From: Caldifarciminota bacterium
GTDB taxonomy: Bacteria; Hydrothermota; Hydrothermia; B15-G9; WFZT01
Length of the DNA stretch: 10,829 nucleotides
Direction of reading: 5' to 3'
Assembly: GCA_026991055.1 (NCBI GenBank)
Contig: JALXCE010000337.1
Location: 1 to 10,829 of the forward strand
In this document: positions 1 through 6,621 of the stretch, in pieces
Layout of the letters: each line of letters starts with the position of its first letter
How positions within the stretch are numbered: position 1 is the first letter of the stretch
Position numbers and translations under genes: made by a program
The notes under the pieces: model-generated
What the model saw: only the letters and a program-made list of their open reading frames with translations
Databases searched by the model: none
What the model was told of the DNA's origin: nothing

Positions 1-674
1 TTTGGAATGCTCACAATCGGCTTTGCTATCCATCCAGAATGCATCCCGATTAGTGTAACAACAAGGGCAATAACCGAGTTAACGACGATAGAAATCACAA
101 GGGCACCTTTGATTTTCTTTGCCACAAGAATGGACGTGATAAGCAGACCGGTGAGGAAAAGTATCGTTTGAACGTTAAAACCACCAAAGGCAACCACAGT
201 GCCAGGTCCATTTTTAATAAACCCCACCTCAGCCATTCCGATGAGAGCGAGGAAAAGACCAATTCCAGATGCAACCGCATATCTCAGGGACGCAGGAACC
301 GCGTTTACCACCCATGTTCTGACCTTTGTGACCGAAAGGATAATAAACACTATTCCGGAGATAAACACAGCCCCCAGCGCAGTTTGCCACGGAACTTTCA
401 TTCCGAGAACCAGTGTGAATGTAAAGAACGCGTTGATTCCCATGCCAGGGGCGAGGGCATAGGGAAGATTTGCATACAACCCCATGAGAATGGACGAAAT
501 AGAGCTAACAATGACCGTGGCGAAGAGCACACCGGAGAAGTCCATACCGGTCTTGGAGAGTATCATGGGGTTGACCACAATGATATATGCCATGGTGAGG
601 AATGTGGTGACACCGGCGAGTATTTCGGTTTTTACATCACTTCCTCTTTCCCTCAACTTGAAATACTTCTCCAT
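1..674 (-). CDS. NCS2-family purine (guanine/hypoxanthine-type) permease, AzgA/PbuG-like, 3' end outside window
   Basis: This is an integral membrane transporter that probably imports hypoxanthine, guanine or adenine with protons for purine salvage. Only the first 224 codons are present, about half of the usual 430 or so; the rest lies beyond the left edge. It starts MEKYFKLRERGSDVKTE, then TFLTMAYIIVVNP (residues 24-36) and APGMGINAFF (75-84), both hallmarks of the AzgA/PbuG branch of NCS2 rather than the uracil/xanthine branch. Several hydrophobic membrane segments follow. The ATG at 674 is preceded by a strong AAGGAGG in the right place. It lies downstream of ileS on the same strand, separated by a GC-rich hairpin with a T run, so its expression needs read-through or a promoter I cannot see. 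No purine riboswitch is visible. The family is clear; the exact base transported cannot be told from the sequence. Confidence 0.9.
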   Translation of the reverse strand, partial: MEKYFKLRERGSDVKTEILAGVTTFLTMAYIIVVNPMILSKTGMDFSGVLFATVIVSSISSILMGLYANLPYALAPGMGINAFFTFTLVLGMKVPWQTALGAVFISGIVFIILSVTKVRTWVVNAVPASLRYAVASGIGLFLALIGMAEVGFIKNGPGTVVAFGGFNVQTILFLTGLLITSILVAKKIKGALVISIVVNSVIALVVTLIGMHSGWIAKPIVSIP

Positions 675-692
675 AAATAACCTCCTTTTTGG

Positions 693-746
693 TTAAAAAG
701 GGCGGGCGCGCCCCTGCATCCGCAGGGGCGCGCCCGCCTCTTCCAT
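693..746 (-). CDS. possible 17-codon leader ORF spanning the hairpin
   Basis: Seventeen bases after the ileS stop codon an ATG (plus 744-746) sits 7 bases behind an AGGAG sequence. The frame reads MEEAGAPLRMQGRARPF and stops at a TAA (693-695) that begins inside the T run of the hairpin. A ribosome translating it would open both arms of the stem. This is the geometry of a leader peptide that lets transcription continue into the downstream permease. The ribosome binding site and frame are seen directly; the regulatory role is inference. The peptide could equally be a chance product of a GC-rich palindrome, which rarely contains stop codons. Confidence 0.35.
   Translation of the reverse strand: MEEAGAPLRMQGRARPF
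695..738 (-). terminator. GC-rich hairpin with T run after ileS (terminator or attenuator)
   Basis: On the minus strand a perfect 17-bp stem (plus-strand arms 701-717 and 722-738; left arm ggcgggcgcgcccctgc) has a 4-base loop and is followed directly by CTTTTT (plus 695-700). This is the layout of an intrinsic terminator for the ileS transcript. The other side has no T run, so it acts in the minus direction only. It ends just 20 bases before the permease ATG, which leaves no room for a normal promoter between them. It may therefore control read-through into the permease rather than simply end the operon. Confidence 0.85.
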
Positions 747-763
747 AAACTCTCTCCTTTCCT

Positions 764-3574
764 CTACTTACCCTTTAATACCGCCACACACTTGGGACAC
801 AGGTCCGGATAATCCGGATCCTTACCTACTTCCTCATGCCAGACCCAGCATCTGGCACACTTCTTACCCTTTGCATGTGTGACACCTATAAAAATTCCAT
901 CTTTCTCATAAGTCACTTCTGCATCTGGCTCCTTAGATACAAGCTCCACCTGGGATACGATAAACAGTTCTGGCAAAAGGTCCCTGTATTTTTCAATTAC
1001 ATTCCTCTCCTCTCCATCAACCTTCAGGAGAACCCTTGCCTCAAGCCTGTCGGAAATGATTTTCTTCTCCTTCCTCGCAATTTCCAGTGCGACAAGTACC
1101 GCATCTCTCACCTCGAGGAGTTTCTCAAACTCTGATGCAAGAGTTTCATTTAACCATTCATCACGGTTGGCAGGCCAATCGGCGAGGAATACGCTCTCCT
1201 CATGCTTACCCGGCAAATACTGCCATGCCTCTTCCGTCGTAAACGAAAGAAGTGGGGAGAATGTGATAAGCAGAGTTTTCAAAATCTCGTAAAGGACAGT
1301 TTGCGCTGATCTTCTGCCCTTCGATTCCTTCCCCCACGTGTATAGCCTGTCCTTAAGTACATCGAGATAAAAGGCTGAAACATCAACCACGACAAAGTTG
1401 AAATATCTGTGGAACACCCTGTGGGTTTCGAAGTTGTCATAATGCTTATCAATCTCTCTCTTCAGGGTCTCGAGCTTGTGGAGCATAAACTTATCAAGAG
1501 GCATCAGCTCCTCATAGGGCAGGGAGTCTTTCTCAGGATCAAAATCGTAAAGATTGCCGAGAAGGAATCTATAGGTATTCCTGATCTTCCTGTAGCTGTC
1601 AACCATCCTCTGCAAGATTTCTTTGCCGAGCTTGACGTCTTCTGTGTAATCAACAGATGCGACCCAGAGTCTCATTATGTCGGCTCCATACTTCTCAATA
1701 ATTTCGTCAGGATGGATGACATTTCCGAGGGATTTGTGCATGGTTCTACCCTGCTCATCGAGCACCCAGCCATGAGTTACAACAGCCCTGAATGGAGCCC
1801 GGTCTCTTTTAGCAACTCCAAGCATCAGGGACGCATTAAACCATCCTCTGTGCTGGTCAGAGCCTTCAAGGTAAAGGTCAGCAGGCCACCTGAGACCTCT
1901 TGATTCTTTCAAAACAGTCAGGTTGGACGCTCCAGAATCAAACCAGACGTCTAAAATATCCATTTCCTTGTCAAACTCTGTTCCACCGCATTTGGGACAT
2001 TTGAATCCCTCGGGGAGGAAATCCTCCACAGGATGTTTGTACCAGGCATCCGAGCCCTCTTTTTCAAAGTAATCTGCAACATTCCTTATTACCTGAGGGT
2101 CAAGAATCACATGACCACACTTTTTACAGTAAAGAGCAGGGATATTGACACCCCAGGCCCTCTGCCTTGAAAGCACCCAGTCTGGACGCTCAGAAACTGA
2201 GGCATAAATTCTATTTTCACCCTCTTCGGGATGCCATCTCACATTCTTAATCTCATTTAATGCCTTCTTGCGAAGATTATTGTGATCAACTGAAAGGAAC
2301 CACTGGGTTGTGGCCCTGAATATAAGCGGACTCTTACATCTCCAGCAGTGCGGGTAGGAATGGATAATTTTTCCAACCTTAATGAGGGTGCCGTTTTGTT
2401 CCATAATTTCTAAAACCTTTTTACCACCCTCATCAATGGAAAGCCCAACAAACGGTTCACCGGCCTCCTCAGTAAATTCACCCCTCTCATTTACCGGTGA
2501 GAGCACCCCAAGACCGTATTTTTTACCAACCTCAAAGTCCTCTTTACCGTGTCCGGGGGCCGTGTGTACGATACCGGTTCCCTCTTCTTCTGTTACAAAT
2601 TCCGCAAGTACTGCCGGGGATTCTCTTTTAATAAATGGATGCCAGAAAACAGTTCCTTCTATATCAGCACCTTTGACTTTTTTAATTATCTTGATGTCTT
2701 CCCAGCCAAATTCCTTCAAAACACGCTCTAAATGTGGCTCTCCAACCAGGTATTTTGTTCCTTCATATTCGAAAACGACATAAGTAAAATCAGGATGGAA
2801 CATGAGTCCGAGGTTAGAAACTATAGTCCAGGGTGTGGTTGTCCAGACAAGAGCATAGCCCTCATCTCCATCAAAGAGATTGGCCTTGTCCTCTTTTACT
2901 TTCATGCGGAACCAGACAGAGGGGGATTCCTTTTCCTTGTATTCTATCTCAGCAAGTGCGAGTGCAGTCTGGCATTTTGGGCACCAGTGAATGGTCATCA
3001 TGTCGCGGTAAATATATCCCTGCTCCACGAGATCGGCGAAAATTCTGAGCTCCTCACTTTCGTATTCAGTTGACATGGTAAGATAAGGGTGCTCCCAGTC
3101 TCCTAAAACTCCCAGTCTCTTGAATTCTTTTTTCTGAACCTCAACCCAGTATTTTGCAAATTCGCGGCACTTTTCTCTGATCTTAATCTTGACCTCAGGT
3201 TTCTTGAGCGCGGTCCGGTCCTTAAGCAACTCTTTTACTTCCTTATCCTCCTGTGTGACCTTGTTCTCTATGGGCATGCCGTGATTGTCCCATCCCGGGA
3301 CATAAGGCGTCTTGTAGCCCTTTAAGTGTTTGTACTTAATGAAAAAATCTTTGAGAATCTTGTTTAAAGCAGTCCCGAGGTGAATATGCCCGTTAGAATA
3401 GGGAGGTCCGTCGTGAAGGATGTAAAGCTCTTTTCCTTCTCTCTTTTTGAGCATTTTGAAATAGAGTTCCTCGCTGTCCCATCTTTCGATAAAGCCAGGT
3501 TCCTTTTTGGGAAGATTGCCCCTCATGGGAAATTCTGTACTCGGCAAATTAAGGGTTTTCTTATAGTCGCTCAC
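764..3574 (-). CDS. ileS: isoleucyl-tRNA synthetase (class I, zinc-containing C-terminus)
   Basis: This cytoplasmic enzyme charges tRNA-Ile with isoleucine and hydrolyses mischarged valine. The 936 residues match the usual bacterial length. The HIGH motif is GHIHLG at 62-67, within HDGPPYSNGHIHLG. The CP1 editing domain shows TTPWT (246-250) and GTGIVHTAPGHG (332-343) with the conserved Asp346. WFDSGAS (544-550) and GSDQHRGWF (571-579) follow. The KMSKS loop reads TMHKS (611-615), a variant in which first and third positions differ. Cys pairs occur at 198/201, 410/413, 483/486 and 526/529. The C-terminal zinc site is Cys906, 909, 926 and 929, typical of the ordinary bacterial type. The start is GTG at 3574, chosen because AAAGGAGG lies 8 bases upstream; the next Met, residue 17, is too late for the N-terminal extension. 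It follows the 177-residue gene by 15 bases and probably shares its promoter. Confidence 0.97.
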   Translation of the reverse strand: MSDYKKTLNLPSTEFPMRGNLPKKEPGFIERWDSEELYFKMLKKREGKELYILHDGPPYSNGHIHLGTALNKILKDFFIKYKHLKGYKTPYVPGWDNHGMPIENKVTQEDKEVKELLKDRTALKKPEVKIKIREKCREFAKYWVEVQKKEFKRLGVLGDWEHPYLTMSTEYESEELRIFADLVEQGYIYRDMMTIHWCPKCQTALALAEIEYKEKESPSVWFRMKVKEDKANLFDGDEGYALVWTTTPWTIVSNLGLMFHPDFTYVVFEYEGTKYLVGEPHLERVLKEFGWEDIKIIKKVKGADIEGTVFWHPFIKRESPAVLAEFVTEEEGTGIVHTAPGHGKEDFEVGKKYGLGVLSPVNERGEFTEEAGEPFVGLSIDEGGKKVLEIMEQNGTLIKVGKIIHSYPHCWRCKSPLIFRATTQWFLSVDHNNLRKKALNEIKNVRWHPEEGENRIYASVSERPDWVLSRQRAWGVNIPALYCKKCGHVILDPQVIRNVADYFEKEGSDAWYKHPVEDFLPEGFKCPKCGGTEFDKEMDILDVWFDSGASNLTVLKESRGLRWPADLYLEGSDQHRGWFNASLMLGVAKRDRAPFRAVVTHGWVLDEQGRTMHKSLGNVIHPDEIIEKYGADIMRLWVASVDYTEDVKLGKEILQRMVDSYRKIRNTYRFLLGNLYDFDPEKDSLPYEELMPLDKFMLHKLETLKREIDKHYDNFETHRVFHRYFNFVVVDVSAFYLDVLKDRLYTWGKESKGRRSAQTVLYEILKTLLITFSPLLSFTTEEAWQYLPGKHEESVFLADWPANRDEWLNETLASEFEKLLEVRDAVLVALEIARKEKKIISDRLEARVLLKVDGEERNVIEKYRDLLPELFIVSQVELVSKEPDAEVTYEKDGIFIGVTHAKGKKCARCWVWHEEVGKDPDYPDLCPKCVAVLKGK

Positions 3575-3589
3575 TTTTCCTGCCTCCTT

Positions 3590-4123
3590 TTATTTGATGA
3601 TAAAATAGATGAAGTAAAAAAGGACACCAATTAGCATGGAAACGCCCACAGGAACACCGGAGGATTCTGAAACTGTTCCTGTGTCAAGATTATGAACGGT
3701 TTTAACGTCTTTCATGGCTATTGTGTCAATTTTTGTAACTTCAATGAGTTTTGCGAGCTCAAGTGTTTTATTTTGTTTGATCTCTAAAAATAATCGGAGC
3801 CTCAGGCTCCTTTCAAAATCGGGCTTTTTAAAAATACCTCTATAAATTTTTCTGTAATCCAGGCTGTAACCATCTACACTGTATGAAACCACAACAGGCG
3901 AAGACTCAGCAACTGAAATTCCCTTCTCTTTTAGTATTTGAAAAAGCAAGCCTTTAACTATTCTGTTGATGGTCGGATTACCTGATGAATTTGCCCTGAT
4001 CTCGACTTTTTGCTGGTGAATAACCGAAACAGCGCTAAGCAGCTCGGGACGCAGAGAATTTTTAATGAGCCTGGTATCGCTAACGTGACTAAAAGATAAA
4101 AGCCCTATTAAAAGTAAAAACAC
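3590..4123 (-). CDS. unrecognised 177-residue exported or membrane-anchored protein
   Basis: I do not recognise this family. The N-terminus is hydrophobic (residues 1-11, MFLLLIGLLSF) but has no positive charge before it, so it could be a short signal peptide or anchor. A predicted helix (about 50-68) is followed by strand-like stretches (76-90, 106-133) and a C-terminal membrane segment (about 157-176, rich in Val, Ile and Phe). There is no Cys, so it is not a lipoprotein. The helix-then-strands layout loosely recalls small periplasmic proteins such as LptE, but that is only a shape resemblance. The start is GTG at 4123: an in-frame TAA within the -10 box excludes anything earlier, and there is no Shine-Dalgarno sequence. 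The promoter TATAAT ends 8 bases before it, so the mRNA is probably leaderless. It is the first gene of the transcription unit that contains ileS. Confidence 0.75.
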   Translation of the reverse strand: MFLLLIGLLSFSHVSDTRLIKNSLRPELLSAVSVIHQQKVEIRANSSGNPTINRIVKGLLFQILKEKGISVAESSPVVVSYSVDGYSLDYRKIYRGIFKKPDFERSLRLRLFLEIKQNKTLELAKLIEVTKIDTIAMKDVKTVHNLDTGTVSESSGVPVGVSMLIGVLFYFIYFIIK

Positions 4124-4131
4124 GCTTAAAA

Positions 4132-4159
4132 ATTATAATGCAACTCCCCAACCTGTCAA
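4132..4159 (-). promoter_or_regulatory. consensus sigma-70-type promoter for the 177-residue gene and ileS
   Basis: On the minus strand TTGACA (plus 4154-4159) and TATAAT (4132-4137) are both perfect and separated by 16 bases. Only 8 bases lie between the -10 box and the GTG start at 4123. Transcription would thus begin at or within a couple of bases of the start codon. Confidence 0.85.
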
Positions 4160-4272
4160 CGCTTATAGGAACTGCACGAAAATGTTCCCCTGATTTTTTT
4201 TAGCTACAAGTGAATAGAGCAAGCAGAAAAGTGAGTTTAAACAAGTTTCTCCAGACATGACAAGCAGCAAAA

Positions 4273-4317
4273 CTCCCTCCCTTCCTCTGGAAGGAGGGAG
4301 GGTTGGGGTGGAATGGG
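4273..4317 (+). repeat. hairpin-plus-tail repeat, copy 1
   Basis: Arms at 4273-4285 and 4289-4300 form a 12-bp stem with one bulged C and a 3-base loop (left arm ctccctcccttcc). A G-rich single-stranded tail (ggttggggtggaatggg, 4301-4317) follows. The three other elements in this spacer share the plan: pyrimidine CCCTCCC arm, loop, purine arm, then a short AT-containing gap and another G-rich run. The layout resembles palindromic intergenic repeats (REP-like) dispersed in many bacterial genomes. No coding sequence is present. Confidence 0.7.
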
Positions 4318-4392
4318 AAAAATTAATTTAACGAAAGTATGCAAGCACAAACAGGAATATAGTTTCCTGGATATTTAAAGAGTGTTAAACTT

Positions 4393-4437
4393 ACCCCATT
4401 CTCCCCTGCTCCCTTTTTCCCGCAGAGAAGGAGGGGG
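4393..4437 (-). repeat. hairpin-plus-tail repeat, copy 2 (diverged, opposite orientation)
   Basis: Read on the minus strand this begins with a C-rich arm (ccccctccttctctgcggg) that faces a G-rich arm (gggagcagggg), then a tail ending in aatgggg. The pairing is imperfect, with a clear core ctgc (4406-4409) against gcag (4422-4425). The arm composition and tail place it in the same family as its neighbours. It is the least certain of the four copies. Confidence 0.5.
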
Positions 4438-4504
4438 AATTTACGGCTGATCTGCGGTAATTGATGACGATTATCTTTTAAAGGTGACAACTTAAATTTA
4501 GGAT

Positions 4505-4543
4505 TTTTCAAACAGGCTCTCTGCGGTTGGGCCTGTTCGAAAA
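4505..4543. repeat. 24-base direct repeat, copy A, within an interrupted palindrome
   Basis: Bases 4505-4528 recur exactly at 4801-4824. Here the first 13 bases (ttttcaaacaggc) are matched by an inverted copy at 4531-4543 with one difference, enclosing a 13-base loop. The inverted arm is absent from the second copy, so this may be a fuller version of a small element. It lies between hairpin repeats 2 and 3. Confidence 0.65.
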
Positions 4544-4561
4544 TTCCCGAGCGTAAAATAC

Positions 4562-4609
4562 TCCTCTCCCCGCATAAATACTTGCGGGGAGAGGATAAAA
4601 GGAGAGGGG
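4562..4609 (+). repeat. hairpin-plus-tail repeat, copy 3
   Basis: A perfect 13-bp stem (arms 4562-4574 and 4583-4595, left arm tcctctccccgca) has an 8-base loop. It is followed by the tail taaaaggagagggg (4596-4609). This is the cleanest copy in the plus orientation. Confidence 0.7.
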
Positions 4610-4710
4610 CTACATATTTCAAATTTTTTGCATAAAATATACGATCAGTCTTACTTGCTTACCCAGAGACAGAATGTCTTTATCTCAAATTTTAATTTTC
4701 AAGCGGAATG

Positions 4711-4756
4711 CCCCCTCCCATAACCCTCCCCCACTTGCTTTGCAAGTAGGGGAGGG
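4711..4756 (-). repeat. hairpin-plus-tail repeat, copy 4 (opposite orientation)
   Basis: Arms at 4724-4738 and 4742-4756 pair at 14 of 15 positions, with a 3-base loop and one C-A mismatch. On the minus strand the stem is followed by the tail ttatgggaggggg (4711-4723). It mirrors copy 3 with the orientation reversed. Confidence 0.7.
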
Positions 4757-4800
4757 AAACTTGGTATAGTTGTTTCTGAAATGTGGATATAGAGAATGGA

Positions 4801-4824
4801 TTTTCAAACAGGCTCTCTGCGGTT
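4801..4824. repeat. 24-base direct repeat, copy B, touching the -35 box
   Basis: This is identical to 4505-4528. Its last base is the first T of the TTGACA box for the HAD-lpx operon, so the element ends exactly at the promoter. The preceding gga is also shared, apart from one T fewer than in copy A. Confidence 0.65.
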
Positions 4825-4852
4825 TGACAATGGAAAGTGGAGATTTTATAAT
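4824..4852 (+). promoter_or_regulatory. consensus sigma-70-type promoter for the HAD-lpx operon
   Basis: TTGACA (4824-4829), a 17-base spacer and TATAAT (4847-4852) give a perfect promoter. Eight bases then separate the -10 box from the ATG at 4861. The predicted transcript begins at or next to the start codon, with no room for a ribosome binding site. Confidence 0.88.
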
Positions 4853-4860
4853 GGTTTACG

Positions 4861-5553
4861 ATGATTAAGGCAATTGTTTTTGACCTCGATAATACACTTG
4901 TTGACTTCATGAGGATGAAGGAGGAGGCAGTGAATTCCGCCATAGAGGCCATGATAGATGCGGGCCTCAACATGACCAAGGAAGAAGCCCACAAAAAGAT
5001 TTTCGAAATTTACGATCGGGAAGGCATTGAGGACCAGCAGGTGTTTAACAAATTTCTGATGGAAAATTACGGTTACATTGACTATCGAATCCTCGCCGCT
5101 GGCATTGTTGGTTACAGACGGGCAAAAGAGGCAGCTCTCGTGCTCTATCCCCATGTTCAGTACACACTTATGCAACTCTTGAGGAGAGGTTTGAGACTTG
5201 CTGTCGTCTCAGACGCTCCAAGGCTCCAGGCATGGACGCGACTCGCTCAGGTTGGTCTCCATCACTTTTTCGAAGTGGTCGTTGCATTTGAAGATACAGG
5301 TGAAAGAAAACCTTCACCTAAACCATTTAGATTTACGCTCGAAAGGTTGGGGCTTGAGCCCCAAGAAACCATCATGGTAGGTGACTGGGCCGAAAGGGAC
5401 ATAACAGGGGCAGCCAAGATAGGGATGATAACAGTATTTGCTCGATACGGCGACACATTTGGAACGGTCAATTCCGGCGCAGATTACGAAATAGACGACA
5501 TCATCGAGCTTTTAAATATAGTTGATAAATACCAGCAGGATACAGGAAAATAA
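4861..5553 (+). CDS. HAD-superfamily hydrolase (probable phosphatase)
   Basis: This is a soluble phosphatase-like enzyme of the haloacid dehalogenase family, subfamily I with a helical cap (about residues 15-95). Motif I is DLDNTL with Asp8 (nucleophile) and Asp10. Motif II is Ser117 in VVSDAP, motif III is Lys150 in ERKPSPKPF, and motif IV is GDWAERD with Asp175 and Asp180. All catalytic residues are present and 230 residues is normal. The substrate cannot be read from sequence. The ATG at 4861 must be the start: an in-frame TAA lies in the -10 box and motif I begins at residue 8. There is no Shine-Dalgarno sequence, so translation is probably leaderless. It is the first gene of the operon and sits 36 bases before lpxD. 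A role in lipid A or nucleotide-sugar metabolism is possible from position alone; general metabolite repair is equally possible. Confidence 0.9.
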   Translation: MIKAIVFDLDNTLVDFMRMKEEAVNSAIEAMIDAGLNMTKEEAHKKIFEIYDREGIEDQQVFNKFLMENYGYIDYRILAAGIVGYRRAKEAALVLYPHVQYTLMQLLRRGLRLAVVSDAPRLQAWTRLAQVGLHHFFEVVVAFEDTGERKPSPKPFRFTLERLGLEPQETIMVGDWAERDITGAAKIGMITVFARYGDTFGTVNSGADYEIDDIIELLNIVDKYQQDTGK

Positions 5554-5589
5554 AAACCCTGCTCAATATTCCCGGCGAAGAGGTGGAAT

Positions 5590-6621
5590 TTGAAGGCTTC
5601 TGATATTGTTAAAAAATTTGGTGGAAATCTGTTTGGTAATGAAAACGTTGAAGTTGAAAGGGTAGAGCCACCGGAAAATCCCCAAAAAGATGCCATTGTA
5701 TTTCTCTTTGATCCCCAAAAGGCTGAGGAATTGCCCGAAAAATCCATAGGTATTCTCGTAACAAGCTCAAAACCCCAAAAAGACGTGGCATCTGCCTACA
5801 TTATTGTAGAAGACCCAAGGAAGTATATGGTGGACGTACTCTCTCTTTTCACCCATGAGACTGAGCTCCCCGCGGGAATTTCAAAACTTGCCATTGTTTC
5901 ATCCACTGCCAGGCTGGGCCCTGACGTGACTGTCGGTGCGTGGACATTTATTGGGAAGAATGTAAAAATTGCTGACGGCACCATCATTTTCCCGCACGTG
6001 TTTATTGGTGATAACGTAACTATCGGGAAAAACTCTAAAATTTATCCTTTTGTCTATATAGGGCCTGACACCATTATAGGAGACCGGGTGGTCATTCATG
6101 CGGGGACAAAAATCGGAACAGACGGCTTCGGCTTTCTTAAGACTCGTGAGGGATATCGTAAGATTCCTCAGGTGGGACGAGTGGTTATTGAAGATGATGT
6201 TGAGATTGGTGCAAACTGTGCAATTGACAGGGCCACTATTGGAGAGACGAGGGTAGGCAAAGGGGTAAAATTGGATAACCTCATTCAAATAGGGCACAAT
6301 GTGCAGGTGGGTGAGCATACGGTTATGGCGGCTCAGACCGGGATTGCAGGAAGCACTAAAATCGGGAAATGGGTCATGATGGGCGGTCAGGTTGGCGTGG
6401 CAGACCACCTTGAAATCGGTGACAAAGCGATTATAATGGCCAAGTCTGGCGTCTCTAAATCTGTTCCACCCCGGAAAATTTATGAAGGATACATGGCAAG
6501 GGAAAGAAAAGAGTACCTCAAATCGAGGTCTCTTTTGCTTAGGCTCCCCGAGCTTTTCGAGAGACTTAAAAAACTGGAAAAGGAAGTTTTTAAAGATGAA
6601 TCAAAAAACACTGAAAAGTGA
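5590..6621 (+). CDS. lpxD: UDP-3-O-(3-hydroxyacyl)glucosamine N-acyltransferase
   Basis: LpxD transfers a second 3-hydroxyacyl chain from acyl carrier protein to the 2-amino group of UDP-3-O-acylglucosamine, the third step of lipid A synthesis, in the cytoplasm. The 343 residues show the LpxD plan: an N-terminal substrate-binding domain (about 1-100), a left-handed parallel beta helix of hexapeptide repeats (about 102-290) and a C-terminal helix (about 300-335). The catalytic His is His236 in LIQIGHNV, corresponding to His239 of E. coli. AIDRATIGET (211-220) is a further family signature. The start is TTG at 5590, with AGAGGTGG ending 3 bases before it; translation from here gives the expected MKASDIVKKFGG. 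The 3' end overlaps the start of lpxC-fabZ by 26 bases, suggesting coupled translation. Confidence 0.95.
   Translation: MKASDIVKKFGGNLFGNENVEVERVEPPENPQKDAIVFLFDPQKAEELPEKSIGILVTSSKPQKDVASAYIIVEDPRKYMVDVLSLFTHETELPAGISKLAIVSSTARLGPDVTVGAWTFIGKNVKIADGTIIFPHVFIGDNVTIGKNSKIYPFVYIGPDTIIGDRVVIHAGTKIGTDGFGFLKTREGYRKIPQVGRVVIEDDVEIGANCAIDRATIGETRVGKGVKLDNLIQIGHNVQVGEHTVMAAQTGIAGSTKIGKWVMMGGQVGVADHLEIGDKAIIMAKSGVSKSVPPRKIYEGYMARERKEYLKSRSLLLRLPELFERLKKLEKEVFKDESKNTEK

Noticed and set aside
168..680. 170-codon plus-strand open frame
   Set aside because: It lies opposite the purine permease, whose motifs and ribosome site are clear. The plus-strand product is highly polar and lacks any recognisable feature.
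639..764. Purine riboswitch ahead of the permease
   Set aside because: The spacer is too short and is filled by the GC-rich hairpin; the three-way junction and conserved loops of a purine aptamer are absent.
4323..4622. 99-codon minus-strand open frame across the repeat cluster
   Set aside because: It reads straight through hairpin repeats 2 and 3 and the 24-base repeat, with no ribosome site; its composition reflects the repeats.
4273..4756. CRISPR array
   Set aside because: The repeats are hairpins of differing sequence and orientation, with irregular spacing and no uniform spacers.
6482..6595. Longer N-terminus for LpxC from an ATG at 6482
   Set aside because: The extra 38 residues are an out-of-frame reading of lpxD and precede the conserved LpxC start; AGGAAG supports the ATG at 6596.
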